NCBI RefSeq assembly: GCF_009708175.1
Contig: NZ_WMBB01000003.1
Span: 124,001 to 188,000, forward strand
DNA: 64,000 bases
Source of the DNA: Nocardia aurantiaca
Lineage (GTDB): Bacteria > Actinomycetota > Actinomycetes > Mycobacteriales > Mycobacteriaceae
Reading direction: 5' to 3'
This document shows positions 26,714-35,302 of this stretch, in pieces. Each line of letters starts with the position of its first letter. Positions within the stretch are counted from its first letter, which is position 1. The notes under the pieces were generated by a model, which was given only the letters and a program-made list of their open reading frames with translations, was not told the origin of the DNA and ran no database searches. Made by a program: the position numbers and the translations under genes.

Positions 26714-27617
26714 ACCGGCAGAGGGCGCGACTGCGGCGGCGGCAACCGCCGTGAACCCTGTTGCGCGCCAGTCGCACCCGCGTCAGCAGCTGGGTGCGGA
26801 GCTGCGCCGGTTGCGGGACATGGCCGGAATCTCCGGGCGGGAGTTGGCCAAACGAGTCGGAATCAGCCAGTCGACGTTGTCTCGGATCGAAGCAGGCCAC
26901 GTCGTTCCCCCGCTACCGCAGGTGCTCGACTGGGCCAAAGCGGTTGGGGCAGAACAGGATTCTCAGCATTCATTACGCGCTCTCACTGAAGCGGCGCACG
27001 CACCCGAGGTGCGCGACTGGGCGGCCTCGCTCGCGGATCGCGCGCATTTGCAGGACGACGTACGGGCATTCGAGGAGGACGCGCACGTGGTGCGGAACTT
27101 CCAGCCCGCACTGGTGCCGGGTCTGCTCCAGACCGCCGACTACGCCCGCCGGGTGTTCGCCACTTTCGATCCGCCCTATACGCCCGACGCTCTGGCCGCC
27201 GCGCTCGCCGCGCGCCTGGATCGCCAGCGTGTGCTGTACGACCCCGCGAAGCGCTTCGAATTCCTGATTACCGAAGCGGCCCTGCGCTTTCGGCCCGGCC
27301 CGCATCGCATGCTCCTCGCCCAACTGGACCGGATCATCTCCATCGAGACCCTCGATACGGTCATCATCGGGGTGATTCCCCAGGATATCGAGGCGAGCAC
27401 CACGATCCCGCACGGTTTCGTCATCTACGAGAACGAGGACCACGCGCTCGCCTCCGCGGAACCGATCCCGGGAAGCATGGTCACTCGCGGCCCCGAACTC
27501 GTCGACGCCCATCGCCGGCGCTGGGTGGCTTTGACTCGAATGGCCGTGTTCGACACCGATGCCCGCGTATTCCTCGCCCAACTCCGGGACGAAATCCACC
27601 GCATCGCAACCAATTGA
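26697..27617 (+). CDS. XRE helix-turn-helix regulator with DUF5753
   Basis: 306 residues. The helix-turn-helix lies at residues about 32-85 with ELAKRVGISQSTLSRIEAGH. The C-terminal DUF5753 domain contains VRNFQPALVPGLLQTADYAR and LITEAALRF, as in the many actinomycete Scr1/BldB-region regulators. These usually pair with DUF397 proteins, and a DUF397 gene lies 84 bases downstream but on the opposite strand. The TGAATCA cluster over its start suggests autoregulation. Confidence 0.9.
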   Translation: MVPVNQPAEGATAAAATAVNPVARQSHPRQQLGAELRRLRDMAGISGRELAKRVGISQSTLSRIEAGHVVPPLPQVLDWAKAVGAEQDSQHSLRALTEAAHAPEVRDWAASLADRAHLQDDVRAFEEDAHVVRNFQPALVPGLLQTADYARRVFATFDPPYTPDALAAALAARLDRQRVLYDPAKRFEFLITEAALRFRPGPHRMLLAQLDRIISIETLDTVIIGVIPQDIEASTTIPHGFVIYENEDHALASAEPIPGSMVTRGPELVDAHRRRWVALTRMAVFDTDARVFLAQLRDEIHRIATN

Positions 27618-27661
27618 CCATTTTCCAGCGGCCGTACGAGGGGTCGGCCGCATGTGGGGGT

Positions 27662-27695
27662 GGTGGTGTCGCAGCGAATTCGCTGCGACACCACC
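27662..27695. terminator. Perfect 34-base palindrome, bidirectional terminator
   Basis: GGTGGTGTCGCAGCGAA and its exact complement form arms with no spacer around AATT. It sits between the convergent XRE and DUF397 stops (27617 and 27702), so a shared terminator is the simplest explanation. There is no strong T tract. Confidence 0.65.
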
Positions 27696-27701
27696 TACCC
27701 A

Positions 27702-27923
27702 TCAGTCGCCGAAATCGAATTCGCCGGCCCGCACACCTGACATGAACGCTCGCCACTCAGATTTCGTGAACCACAGTATCGGGCTGTGCCGATCCTTGGA
27801 ATCACGCAATGCGATCCGGCCTTCGTGGTACGCGACCTCGACGCAATCGCCGCCACCGTAACTGAAACTGCTCTTGGCGAACCTCGGGCCGCGATGGTCT
27901 CCGCGAATCATGTTGCAGTTCAT
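27702..27923 (-). CDS. DUF397 domain protein
   Basis: 73 residues. FAKSSFSYGGGDCVEVA, ALRDSKD and WFTKSEWRAFMSGVRAGEFD are the defining motifs of DUF397. The ATG at 27923 was chosen because GGGAAGGA lies about nine bases upstream; in-frame ATGs at 27932 and 27959 are also possible. DUF397 proteins act as partners of XRE-DUF5753 regulators. Here the partner is convergent rather than in the usual tandem arrangement. Confidence 0.9.
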   Translation of the reverse strand: MNCNMIRGDHRGPRFAKSSFSYGGGDCVEVAYHEGRIALRDSKDRHSPILWFTKSEWRAFMSGVRAGEFDFGD

Positions 27924-27983
27924 GGCATTCATTCCTTCCCCCGGAGGGTCACTCCCCATGACCCTTCTCGTGAATCGTTTACG

Positions 27984-28169
27984 ATGAACACAGTGCTATC
28001 CGAACCATCGGCCGCGCAACTGAATTCGTCCGGGCCTGCGCACCGACACATCGAAATGCTCATGAACGCAACTCTACGGCGACCCACCGACAAAAAACCG
28101 CGGCGCACGGATCGCAGGTACGGGCACCAGCTACAGACGGGCCACTACCTGGTTACCATCTGGCCATAG
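27984..28169 (+). CDS. Possible small hypothetical protein (61 aa)
   Basis: A 61-residue frame starting MNTVLSEPSAAQLNSSGPA and ending HYLVTIWP, very basic in its middle (RRPTDKKPRRTDRRYGH). No good ribosome site is visible and no family is recognised. It starts in the upstream region of the DUF397 gene, where TCGTGAA-TCG-TTTACGA is an imperfect dyad. It may be non-coding. The rest of 28170-28446 holds no gene apart from the hairpin at 28385. Confidence 0.25.
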   Translation: MNTVLSEPSAAQLNSSGPAHRHIEMLMNATLRRPTDKKPRRTDRRYGHQLQTGHYLVTIWP

Positions 28170-28384
28170 CCTCAGAGCGTGCGTGTCATCGCCTGCCTGA
28201 TCCCACCATCGGCACACTTCGGGTCGTCGTCGTTGAGAACGTCGAGGTTCGATCGCACCCGTGAAGTAACCCGGTTCGAACAGTCGTTTTGCGGTAGCCA
28301 ACCCGCGCGTATCAGTCTGACCACGCCGTCGCCAACCCACGACACGCCCCGGGGCAGACCCGCCCGACGGCACATGACAGCAGT

Positions 28385-28406
28385 CCCGGCAACCACAATT
28401 GCCGGG
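28385..28406 (-). terminator. Hairpin terminator after FAD monooxygenase
   Basis: CCCGGCAA and TTGCCGGG are perfect arms around a six-base loop. It lies about 40 bases beyond the stop of the minus-strand monooxygenase gene. No pronounced T tract. Confidence 0.55.
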
Positions 28407-28446
28407 CGCCGCTTTCATCTGTCACTTGGCAGAGCAGGACCACGTA

Positions 28447-30072
28447 TCAGCTATCGCGGGCCAGGATGGCGGTGAGGGTCGCTGTCAGGACCGAGGTGGG
28501 GTCGGCGGGAAGGGCGTCAGTACGCCAGGCGACGATGCCGTCGGGGCGGGCGAGGAGGACGCCGTCGGCGGGCAGACCCGTTGCCGCCCACCACTTTCCG
28601 TCCGGATCGCGCAGGTCCGCGTCGGGGCCTAGGCGGTAGGCGGCCACGCGCACCCCCGTGGCGGCCGCCGCTTCGGGTGCGGCATTGGTCCACGGCGCGC
28701 CCTCCGGGCCGGTCAGCAGTACGAATTGGCCGTCGAAGAGGTCCAACGGCGAGATGGACTCGCCGTTGCGCGCCAAGCCGCCGTGCGGGATGCGGGTGCC
28801 CGGGACACCGGTGAGATCCTCGGGTCCGTTCAGGAGCTCGACGCCATCCGGCGCGGGGTGTGCGGGCGGTTCGGACAGGACGGCGCGGGAACGATAGCGG
28901 TTGCCGATGATCAACGAGAACATCGACACGCGCTCCTCGGCGGGGAGCAGGGCATCGTCCTCGCCCCCGGTGATCAACGTGGCGGCCGGGCCGACCAGCG
29001 ACTGCCGGGAGATCAGAGCGGCGATGGGATGACGCTCGACCTCATAGGTGTCCAGGAGCGCGTCGCCCGCCTGCTTGTGCAGGACCGCGGCCAGTTTCCA
29101 GGCCAGATTGTGCACGCCCGCGATGGCGGTGTTCACGCCCATGCCCAGTTTCGGCGGCATGGTGTGTGCCGCATCCCCAGCCAGGAAAACCCTCCCGACG
29201 CGGAACCGCTCGGCTACTTGCTGGGCCGGCCGCCAGTGCGCGATCTCGACGACCTCGACCGGAAGGTCCGGGACGCCAATGCCGTCCAGGATCAATTCGC
29301 GGCAGTGTTCGGGCGTGTACTCCTGCTCGAAATCCTGCTGGATCAGGAACATGCCGCGGTCGGGGTCGGTGATCAGGAAGAACCCGCGAACGCCCGGCCG
29401 GTCGATGAGCACGGCGTCGGATTCGTAGCCGCGAACCACGTCTGCCCAGGGGGCACGGAAGTAGACGAAGATGTAGTGCTCCTCGAGCACGCCCTTTCCC
29501 GCCACGGGCACGCCGAGTTGCTCGCGCACGTGGCTGTGCGCGCCGTCGGCGGCCACCAGATAGTCGGCCCGCAGAACCGTCTGCGCTCCGGTGGCACGAT
29601 CGCTCACCGTGGCGGTCACACCCGCCGAATCCTGCGTGAAGGACACGAGTTCGAGCCCGTAGCGGATATCGCATCCGCGTTCGCGGGCCGCCGCACCCAG
29701 CAGCGGCTCGGTCACGCTTTGCGGGCAGTACCAGAACATCGGCTCGGGACTGAGCGCCTCGGGATGGTCGGTGACCCGCAGGATGTCCTCGATGGACGGG
29801 AAGTCCTGATGCCCGGACGCGGCCAGGCTGTCCTTGCGGACGGTGCGGGATACATGCGTGCCCGCCGCCAGCACCTCTTTCTCCAGCCCGAGGCCCCGAA
29901 AAACCTCCAACGTACGGAAATTGAGATTTCGCGCCCGGGGCAACCAGGACACATCAACCCGCCGCTCGACCAGTATCGAGGACACGCCGTGCTGCTCGAG
30001 CAGCAGCGACAGCGATAAACCAGCCCCACCGGCGCCGACGATCAGAACTGACGTGTTCGCCGCATCAGTCAT
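28447..30072 (-). CDS. FAD-dependent aromatic-ring hydroxylase-type monooxygenase
   Basis: 541 residues. The N-terminal FAD-binding motif VLIVGAGGAGLSLSLLLEQH, the ERR at the end of the first fold, DYLVAADGAHSHVREQLG (the DG motif) and GRVFLAGDAAHTMPPKLGMG (the GD motif) define a group A flavoprotein hydroxylase of the PHBH/FAD_binding_3 family. The C-terminal thioredoxin-like extension is as in RdmE/MhpA-like and polyketide-tailoring members. It likely hydroxylates an aromatic or polyketide substrate using NAD(P)H and O2. The gene is monocistronic and the substrate is unknown. Confidence 0.92.
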   Translation of the reverse strand: MTDAANTSVLIVGAGGAGLSLSLLLEQHGVSSILVERRVDVSWLPRARNLNFRTLEVFRGLGLEKEVLAAGTHVSRTVRKDSLAASGHQDFPSIEDILRVTDHPEALSPEPMFWYCPQSVTEPLLGAAARERGCDIRYGLELVSFTQDSAGVTATVSDRATGAQTVLRADYLVAADGAHSHVREQLGVPVAGKGVLEEHYIFVYFRAPWADVVRGYESDAVLIDRPGVRGFFLITDPDRGMFLIQQDFEQEYTPEHCRELILDGIGVPDLPVEVVEIAHWRPAQQVAERFRVGRVFLAGDAAHTMPPKLGMGVNTAIAGVHNLAWKLAAVLHKQAGDALLDTYEVERHPIAALISRQSLVGPAATLITGGEDDALLPAEERVSMFSLIIGNRYRSRAVLSEPPAHPAPDGVELLNGPEDLTGVPGTRIPHGGLARNGESISPLDLFDGQFVLLTGPEGAPWTNAAPEAAAATGVRVAAYRLGPDADLRDPDGKWWAATGLPADGVLLARPDGIVAWRTDALPADPTSVLTATLTAILARDS

Positions 30073-30297
30073 GAGAATGTCTCTCTCGCAAGCGAATCGA
30101 ACCCTACAACTACGGTACATCCGCCGCTTCCCAGAGGCGTGTTTTCGAAGGTTCCCGCCGAACCTCTCACTCGCCCGGCAGCGACCGCCGCAGCCCGAAC
30201 ACGGCAGCACACCGCCCTCCAAACAGTTCGGTCATTTGTTCGAATCTGGGCACCATGCGCCGGCCAGTTTCCGTTCGCTGAGAACGCGAAGACTGAT

Positions 30298-30617
30298 GGC
30301 CGGGCCTACTCTCGTCGGCCTGAGCATGCTGATTTCCTGGCGCGGCAAGCGGCGCGAAACCGAGTACACCGCAGCCGAACTCGGCAACCTCGAGCCCGAC
30401 CAGGTCGAAGAACTCGACGCCACCTCGCTGACATCCGCCGAGCGCAAGGCCATCCGTCAGTCCGACCGCGGCACCTGGCGCACCCCCGCGCGCGAGACCC
30501 TGGAACGGCCGACGTTCTCCACCGGGCGCATGGCGGGCATGCTCGCCTCTGCGCGGCTACCTGCTGCTCGCTGTGATCCTGGTCGGCGTGGAGATCTTCC
30601 AGTCCATCACCGGATAA
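30298..30617 (+). pseudogene. NRAMP-family transporter C-terminal remnant with frameshift
   Basis: The plus strand encodes GPTLVGLSMLISW, a hydrophilic linker with LTSAERKAIRQSDRGTWRTP, then GRMAGMLA. After a one-base shift near 30545-30550 it reads RGYLLLAVILVGVEIFQSIT and stops. This parallels the C-terminus of the intact transporter at 30985-32700 (DTWRMPPLALLEP ... LGMLALRGYLVIGAILLVVK). At DNA level ggcatgctcgc-actgcgcggctacct there matches ggcatgctcgcctctgcgcggctacct here, pointing to a one-base insertion. No N-terminal transporter part remains. Confidence 0.65.
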
Positions 30618-30743
30618 CCCGGGGAACCCGCCAGCGGCGGCGCGCCCACCGGACACGCCCCCGATGGCGGGGCTAAGGTCATCCCTGGTCACACACTGAG
30701 ATCTCGAGCCCGAACACCCGCACTCGGTTACCGGAGGCCGGAC

Positions 30744-30956
30744 TTGACCGCTACTCGTGCACTGTTCGCCCTGCTCACCGCTGTGGCACTGACCCCGGCG
30801 CTGCCGACGCTCGCAGTGCCCGCGCAAGCGCGACCTTCGACGGTCACCGCACATGAGTGCACCTCTTCGCGAGGCGGCAAGATCAAATACGAACAGGGAC
30901 GCAGGGTGTGCCGGAGCCGAGAGACTCGCTACGACGGGGTTCCGATCCGGGGATGA
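30744..30956 (+). CDS. Small secreted protein (70 aa precursor)
   Basis: Starts at TTG with GGAGG about eight bases upstream. A classic signal peptide MTATRALFALLTAVALTPAL continues to a likely cleavage after VPAQA. The mature part of about 41 residues is basic and has two Cys (HECTSSRGG and RRVCRSRE), suitable for one disulphide. No family recognised. It lies convergent with the NRAMP-related gene. Confidence 0.65.
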   Translation: MTATRALFALLTAVALTPALPTLAVPAQARPSTVTAHECTSSRGGKIKYEQGRRVCRSRETRYDGVPIRG

Positions 30957-30984
30957 CCAGCGGTTCCGTCGGGTAGCTGTCCGT

Positions 30985-32700
30985 TCAGCCACGCCCGAGC
31001 TGAATGGCCTTGACCACCAGCAGAATCGCGCCGATCACGAGGTAGCCGCGCAGTGCGAGCATGCCGAGTTTGGTTCCGGCGGACCAAGTCACGGGCTCGA
31101 GCAGGGCCAGTGGCGGCATGCGCCAGGTGTCCTTCTCGGATTCGTCGATCTTCGCCACCGGCGGTGGAGCAGGCGAGCGATGTTGCAGCAGGCGTAGCGC
31201 CACCAGCGTCAGTACGGTGAGCACCGCGATGCCCGCCGCGAGGTACTCCGAGGTCGACACCACGTCCAGATCCGGGAACAAGGTGGTGGCCATGAGGATC
31301 CCGGACAGCAGCAGCAGCACCCCGACGATGACCCCGGCCACGATATTGAGCCAGGCGCGGTTCACCCACGGCCCCAGAACCTGCGGGTCGTTACACAACA
31401 ACAGCAGAAACACACTCGCGCTGGGCAGCAACAACCCGGCCAGCGCCTGCACCGCAGTGGTGATCAAACCCAGCGGCGCACCCGGAATCAACACGATGAC
31501 CGCGGCGACCACCACCATGGCGATATAGGACAGATAGAACTGCTTGGCATCGCGAAACCCGCGATGCAGCGAGTGCTTGATACCGAATACGTCACCGAAG
31601 GCGTAACTGGTCGACAGTGTGACCGCCGCCGCGCCGATGATGGACGCGTCGAGCAGTACGATCGCGAAGACCGGCCCGAGGACGTGGTGCGCCTGCCCGA
31701 GCAGGTGCGCGACATCGCCGGCGTCGGTGAACTTGCCCACCGAGCCGGTGACCCGCGCAGCATAGTCGGCCGTCATCACCAGCGCCGTCGCCCCGATCAC
31801 CACCACGAACGCGCCTAGCGTGGTGTCGGCGCGCTCGTAGCCGATGAACCGCGGCGTGATGCGCTTGTCGACGATGTTGGACTGCTGGAAGAACAGCTGC
31901 CAGGGCGCGACGGTGGTGCCGACCATGGCGATGATCAGCAGCACCGCATCCGAGGTGAAACCACCCGACACACCGGGAACCACGAAACTGCCTGCCGCGC
32001 GGCCCCAGTCGGGATGCGCCATGAGCAGCATCGGGATCTGCAGCAGGGTGACCGCGATGAATGCGAACATCGCCCGCTCCCACCGCTGGAAACTCCCGGA
32101 AGCCATGATGGCCACCAGCGCCACCGCCGCGGTGGGCACCACGATGTACTTGGAGATCCCGAAGTACTCCGCCGCCAGGCTGACACCGATGAACTCGGTG
32201 ACAATGGTGAGAAAGTTCAGAACGAACAGATCACCGACAGAGAACCAGCCCCACCCGCGACCGAAGCGCTCATTGATCAGCCGAGCGTGCCCGACACCGG
32301 TCACCGCGCCGAGCCGGACCACCATCTCCTGATTCACGATCAGCACAGGAATCAGCAGCAGCAACACCCACAGCAGGCTGTAACCATAGTTCTGCCCGGC
32401 CTGGGCGTAGGTCGCCACACCGCCGGCGTCGTTGTCGCCGACCATCACGATCAAGCCCGGTCCGATGATGGCCAGCAGCGTCAGCATGCGGGTCTTGAAC
32501 GTGCGCGGATGGTCGGTATCGGTGAGCTTGATCTTGCCGAGCGCGCCCTCGATGTCGCCGAGGTGCGCCGAATCCAGCACCGCCGACTGCCGACTCGCCG
32601 CGGTTGGCGGATTCGCTCGCGATTGCGCGCGTGGCGCATTCGCCTCCCCCCGCACTTCCGGTCTGGCCGGGGCGGGGTAATTTTCGTCGGTATTCGTCAC
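30985..32700 (-). CDS. NRAMP-related divalent metal transporter (NRMT-like)
   Basis: 571 residues with about 11 membrane helices after a hydrophilic N-terminus of 70 residues. The helix 1 site reads DNDAGG (residues 89-94) where manganese/iron NRAMPs have DPGN. The helix 6 site reads TTVAPWQLFFQQS (A265-P266-W267) instead of the MPH that supplies the metal-selective Met. Those changes are seen in NRAMP-related Mg2+ transporters. The GTG start overlaps the stop of the upstream PRC/MgtE_N/CBS gene (GTGA), supporting a Mg2+/Mn2+-type role. Exact ion not proven. Confidence 0.88.
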   Translation of the reverse strand: MTNTDENYPAPARPEVRGEANAPRAQSRANPPTAASRQSAVLDSAHLGDIEGALGKIKLTDTDHPRTFKTRMLTLLAIIGPGLIVMVGDNDAGGVATYAQAGQNYGYSLLWVLLLLIPVLIVNQEMVVRLGAVTGVGHARLINERFGRGWGWFSVGDLFVLNFLTIVTEFIGVSLAAEYFGISKYIVVPTAAVALVAIMASGSFQRWERAMFAFIAVTLLQIPMLLMAHPDWGRAAGSFVVPGVSGGFTSDAVLLIIAMVGTTVAPWQLFFQQSNIVDKRITPRFIGYERADTTLGAFVVVIGATALVMTADYAARVTGSVGKFTDAGDVAHLLGQAHHVLGPVFAIVLLDASIIGAAAVTLSTSYAFGDVFGIKHSLHRGFRDAKQFYLSYIAMVVVAAVIVLIPGAPLGLITTAVQALAGLLLPSASVFLLLLCNDPQVLGPWVNRAWLNIVAGVIVGVLLLLSGILMATTLFPDLDVVSTSEYLAAGIAVLTVLTLVALRLLQHRSPAPPPVAKIDESEKDTWRMPPLALLEPVTWSAGTKLGMLALRGYLVIGAILLVVKAIQLGRG

Positions 32701-34031
32701 AGCTGTCCCGCATCATCCCGGTTCTCGCCGCTGTTCTTCGCGGTGGGCGCGGATTCCCGCACCGGCCGCGGCGCGGGCTCACGCCGGCGCCAGTCCTCGG
32801 GAATGATGTCCTCGAGCACATCGTCCACGGTGACCACGCCGAGCACCCGGTCCTCCTCGTCGACGACCGGCACCGCATAAAGGTTGTAGTCGGCCATCAG
32901 CAGCGCAATGTCGGTGAGGTCGGCGTCGGGGGCCACCCGCACCGGGTCCGCGTCCATGAGATCGGCGACCGCAGTCGCCGGCTCCGCCTGCAACAGAGCA
33001 ATCACCGATGCGACGCCCACCAGCTGCCCGGTGTCGAGCACGTGCACTTTCAGCAACGCCTCCGGCTGCAACACCTGCGCGCCCGCGATCATCGACAGTG
33101 CCTGCTCAGCCGTCGAATCCAGCGGACACGCAACGAAGTCGACATTCATCAATCCGCCAGCGCTGTCGGGATTGAAGCCCATCAGCGTGACGACCTTGGT
33201 CCGTTGCCCGGCCGGCATCAGATCCAGCACCCGACGTCGGCGCGACTGCCGTAGTTCCATGATCGAGTCCGCCGCGTCGTCGGCGCGCATACGGCCCAGC
33301 AGGGCCGCGACCTCACCGTCGGGCATGTCGTTGAGCAACCGGCTGGACTGATCGGAGTCCAGCTCCTCGAACACGTCGGCCTCGAGCTCCGGATCACCGT
33401 GCACCTGATCGAGGATCTCACCCCGCTCATGCTTGTCGGCCTCCTCGAGCAGGTCGGCGATCTGTGCGGGCTTGAGCCCTCGCAATCGGACGCTGATTCC
33501 ACGCACGGCCGAGGACTGACCGTGACCGACCAACGGCTCGAACGCCTTCCAATCCCGCGATGCGTGCCCGCCCGAGGACTTCACCAGCCCGAACAACCGT
33601 GCCGGCGGGCGCGTGTCCAGCCGCGCCAGCACCCAGCCCTCGCCGGTCCGATCGAGCTCGACGTCATAGGCGCGCACCAGCTCCGCTGCCGCCACGTCGA
33701 TGAGCCGGTGCCCGAGAATATCGGCCTTCAACAACACCTCACCCTCGCGCCGCTCGAACGAGCGCAGATCGACCTTGTTGACCGACAACACGACTCGCTC
33801 CCCGCCGAATTCGCGGATGTTCTCTGCGGAGACGAACACGTCGCGCCCACCCACACCCACGACCACACCGGTGACCGGGGGATAGGCATCCCCGCCGGGC
33901 AAACGCACGATCAGATCGTCCACGCGGCCGATGGACTCGCCGGACCCGGCGACGACGGGAGCCTTCAGCAACCGCGACAGATGAACGGTCGCCACCGGCT
34001 CCGGTGACGAATTCGGTGCGGTTGTACTCAT
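32697..34031 (-). CDS. PRC-barrel / MgtE N-domain / CBS-pair cytosolic protein
   Basis: 444 residues from an ATG preceded by AGGAGGGC. Residues about 15-100 form a PRC-barrel-like region (GESIGRVDDLIVRLPGG). Residues about 190-290 are the MgtE intracellular N domain (FEELDSDQSSRLLNDMPDGE, AADSIMELRQSRRRRVLDLM). Residues about 295-420 hold two CBS motifs ending VPVVDEEDRVLGVVTVDDVL. The MgtE membrane domain is absent. In MgtE these parts sense Mg2+, so this protein probably gates or senses for the coupled NRAMP-related transporter. That link is inference from operon structure. Confidence 0.9.
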   Translation of the reverse strand: MSTTAPNSSPEPVATVHLSRLLKAPVVAGSGESIGRVDDLIVRLPGGDAYPPVTGVVVGVGGRDVFVSAENIREFGGERVVLSVNKVDLRSFERREGEVLLKADILGHRLIDVAAAELVRAYDVELDRTGEGWVLARLDTRPPARLFGLVKSSGGHASRDWKAFEPLVGHGQSSAVRGISVRLRGLKPAQIADLLEEADKHERGEILDQVHGDPELEADVFEELDSDQSSRLLNDMPDGEVAALLGRMRADDAADSIMELRQSRRRRVLDLMPAGQRTKVVTLMGFNPDSAGGLMNVDFVACPLDSTAEQALSMIAGAQVLQPEALLKVHVLDTGQLVGVASVIALLQAEPATAVADLMDADPVRVAPDADLTDIALLMADYNLYAVPVVDEEDRVLGVVTVDDVLEDIIPEDWRRREPAPRPVRESAPTAKNSGENRDDAGQL

Positions 34032-34258
34032 ATGCCCTCCTGGCTCGGTGTCCCCGCAAACCGGCGGCCACGGCCACACCTTGCACCGCGGCCGGTGCTA
34101 TTACAAAAAGGATGACCCAACAACGGGCATCGGGCAGACGAACGAAACGCCCACGTCACAGTGCGCGGGCCGCACCTGTGCAATCTCTCAGATAACCCCG
34201 GATAACAGGCAATTATCCCATCATCAGCGGCCCGCAAGAGCACCCGCACGCCTCGACG

Positions 34259-34480
34259 GTGCTGATACTGGGGGTGCTGGGGGTGCTCTGCCGCGGGGCG
34301 TGCGCACCCTTCGCTCGGGTGTTCGGCGTGCGAGCCCTCCGGGAGATCGATGCTGCCGGCGGCATTTTCGGCGGTCGACACCAAGTCATGATCGGCTTGG
34401 TCCTCGGCATCATCGGCAGTGTCTTCCTGGTGTTCGGTGGCGTGGTGTTCTCGCTGCTGGTCATCCGGAGCCACGGATAG
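34259..34480 (+). CDS. DUF4190-like small membrane protein, possibly 5'-truncated
   Basis: 73 residues from a GTG: LILGVLGVLCRGACAPFARV, ALREIDAAGG, then VLGIIGSVFLVFGGVVFSLL. These parallel the two-helix DUF4190 pattern (VLGILG ... ALREIDASGG ... GxxLGIxG). The bases just upstream in the same frame encode HPHAST, also a family feature, yet no start codon precedes it before a TAA. The normal Pro-rich N-terminus thus seems lost, so the gene may be decayed. Note Arg and Cys in what is usually a clean helix. Confidence 0.5.
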   Translation: MLILGVLGVLCRGACAPFARVFGVRALREIDAAGGIFGGRHQVMIGLVLGIIGSVFLVFGGVVFSLLVIRSHG

Positions 34481-34570
34481 CCCCTGTCTCTCTAGGCGTC
34501 GACCTGAAACACCTCGCTGCGGTTGCACGATCGGCATAGCAAGAGTCGACGAGCGTGGAGGTATCCGGTT

Positions 34571-34993
34571 ATGCCCCTTGGTGTTCGAATGATCGGTGCG
34601 GGAGTCGCAGCGGTAGCAGCCCTTGCTGTGGTGTCGACAGTGCCAGCGCAGGTGCGCGCGGATGATGGCGCAGGGCCGTCCGCACTGACGTTGACCGTGG
34701 GCGACGGCACGTCGCTGGACGCGGTCACGAATCAACGGACCGTGCTGTTGATCTGTTCGCCGACAGCGCTCGGCACCCATCCGCAAGCAAGCCAGGCCTG
34801 CGACGAACTCTCTGCGGCGGGTGGGGACTTCGGTCGGCTGCGGGGTGCACCCATGCGGTTCTGTCAGAATCTCTACCAGCCGGTGATCGTCGCCGCTGAC
34901 GGTGTGTGGAACGGTGCGCCGGTGTCTTATCGCCGCACCTTCGCGAACAGCTGCATGGAAAAGAACGGCAGTAAGTACGTGTTCGCGTTCTGA
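34571..34993 (+). CDS. Secreted subtilisin-inhibitor-like (SSI) protein
   Basis: 140 residues from an ATG with GGAGG nine bases upstream. A signal peptide ends near PAQVRA (residue 29). The mature domain carries the SSI signature: LICSPTALGTHPQASQACDE, then RFCQNLYQPVIVAADGVWNG and the C-terminal TFANSCMEKNGSKYVFAF. Four Cys match the two conserved disulphides. Streptomyces homologues inhibit serine proteases outside the cell. Monocistronic. Confidence 0.9.
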   Translation: MPLGVRMIGAGVAAVAALAVVSTVPAQVRADDGAGPSALTLTVGDGTSLDAVTNQRTVLLICSPTALGTHPQASQACDELSAAGGDFGRLRGAPMRFCQNLYQPVIVAADGVWNGAPVSYRRTFANSCMEKNGSKYVFAF

Positions 34994-35229
34994 AGCCGAC
35001 AGAAGCCGAAACCTTCGCCGCCTCTAGCGGGCCGAACGAGTCCCGGGTCGGATCGCTGCTGTAGCGCATCCGGATTCGGAGCTGACCGGGAGCGTCGTGG
35101 ACCGCCGGTACTGCTCCTACCTCGATGCCGACCCGCTCGAGAAACGCTGCCAGGTGACCCGTCGGCCATCGATTCGCCGACTATTCACCGAGGAACCACT
35201 CGGTTGCGGTCCGGTGGCACGTCGGGGGG

Positions 35230-35302
35230 TGGAGCTAAGGGGACTCGAACCCCTGACCCCCACACTGCCAGTGTGGTGCGCTACCAGCTGCGCCATAGCC
35301 CC
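35230..35302 (-). tRNA. tRNA-Ala (anticodon GGC)
   Basis: The complement starts GGGGCTATGGCGCAGCTGG and ends with GGTTCGAGTCCCC and TAGCTCC plus discriminator A. Acceptor arms GGGGCTA/TAGCTCC pair with one G-U. The anticodon stem CCACA/TGTGG encloses the loop CTGGCAG, giving anticodon GGC. 73 bases without the encoded CCA. Confidence 0.96.

Noticed and set aside
28726..30018. 430-codon plus-strand frame opposite the FAD monooxygenase
   Set aside because: Codon-position mirror of a clear flavoprotein; no recognisable motifs or ribosome site.
34032..34258. Possible M-box (ykoK) magnesium riboswitch
   Set aside because: The leader lacks the conserved GGUGAGGCUCCU and GCUGCUGCCC blocks of the M-box; only an unassigned hairpin can be claimed.
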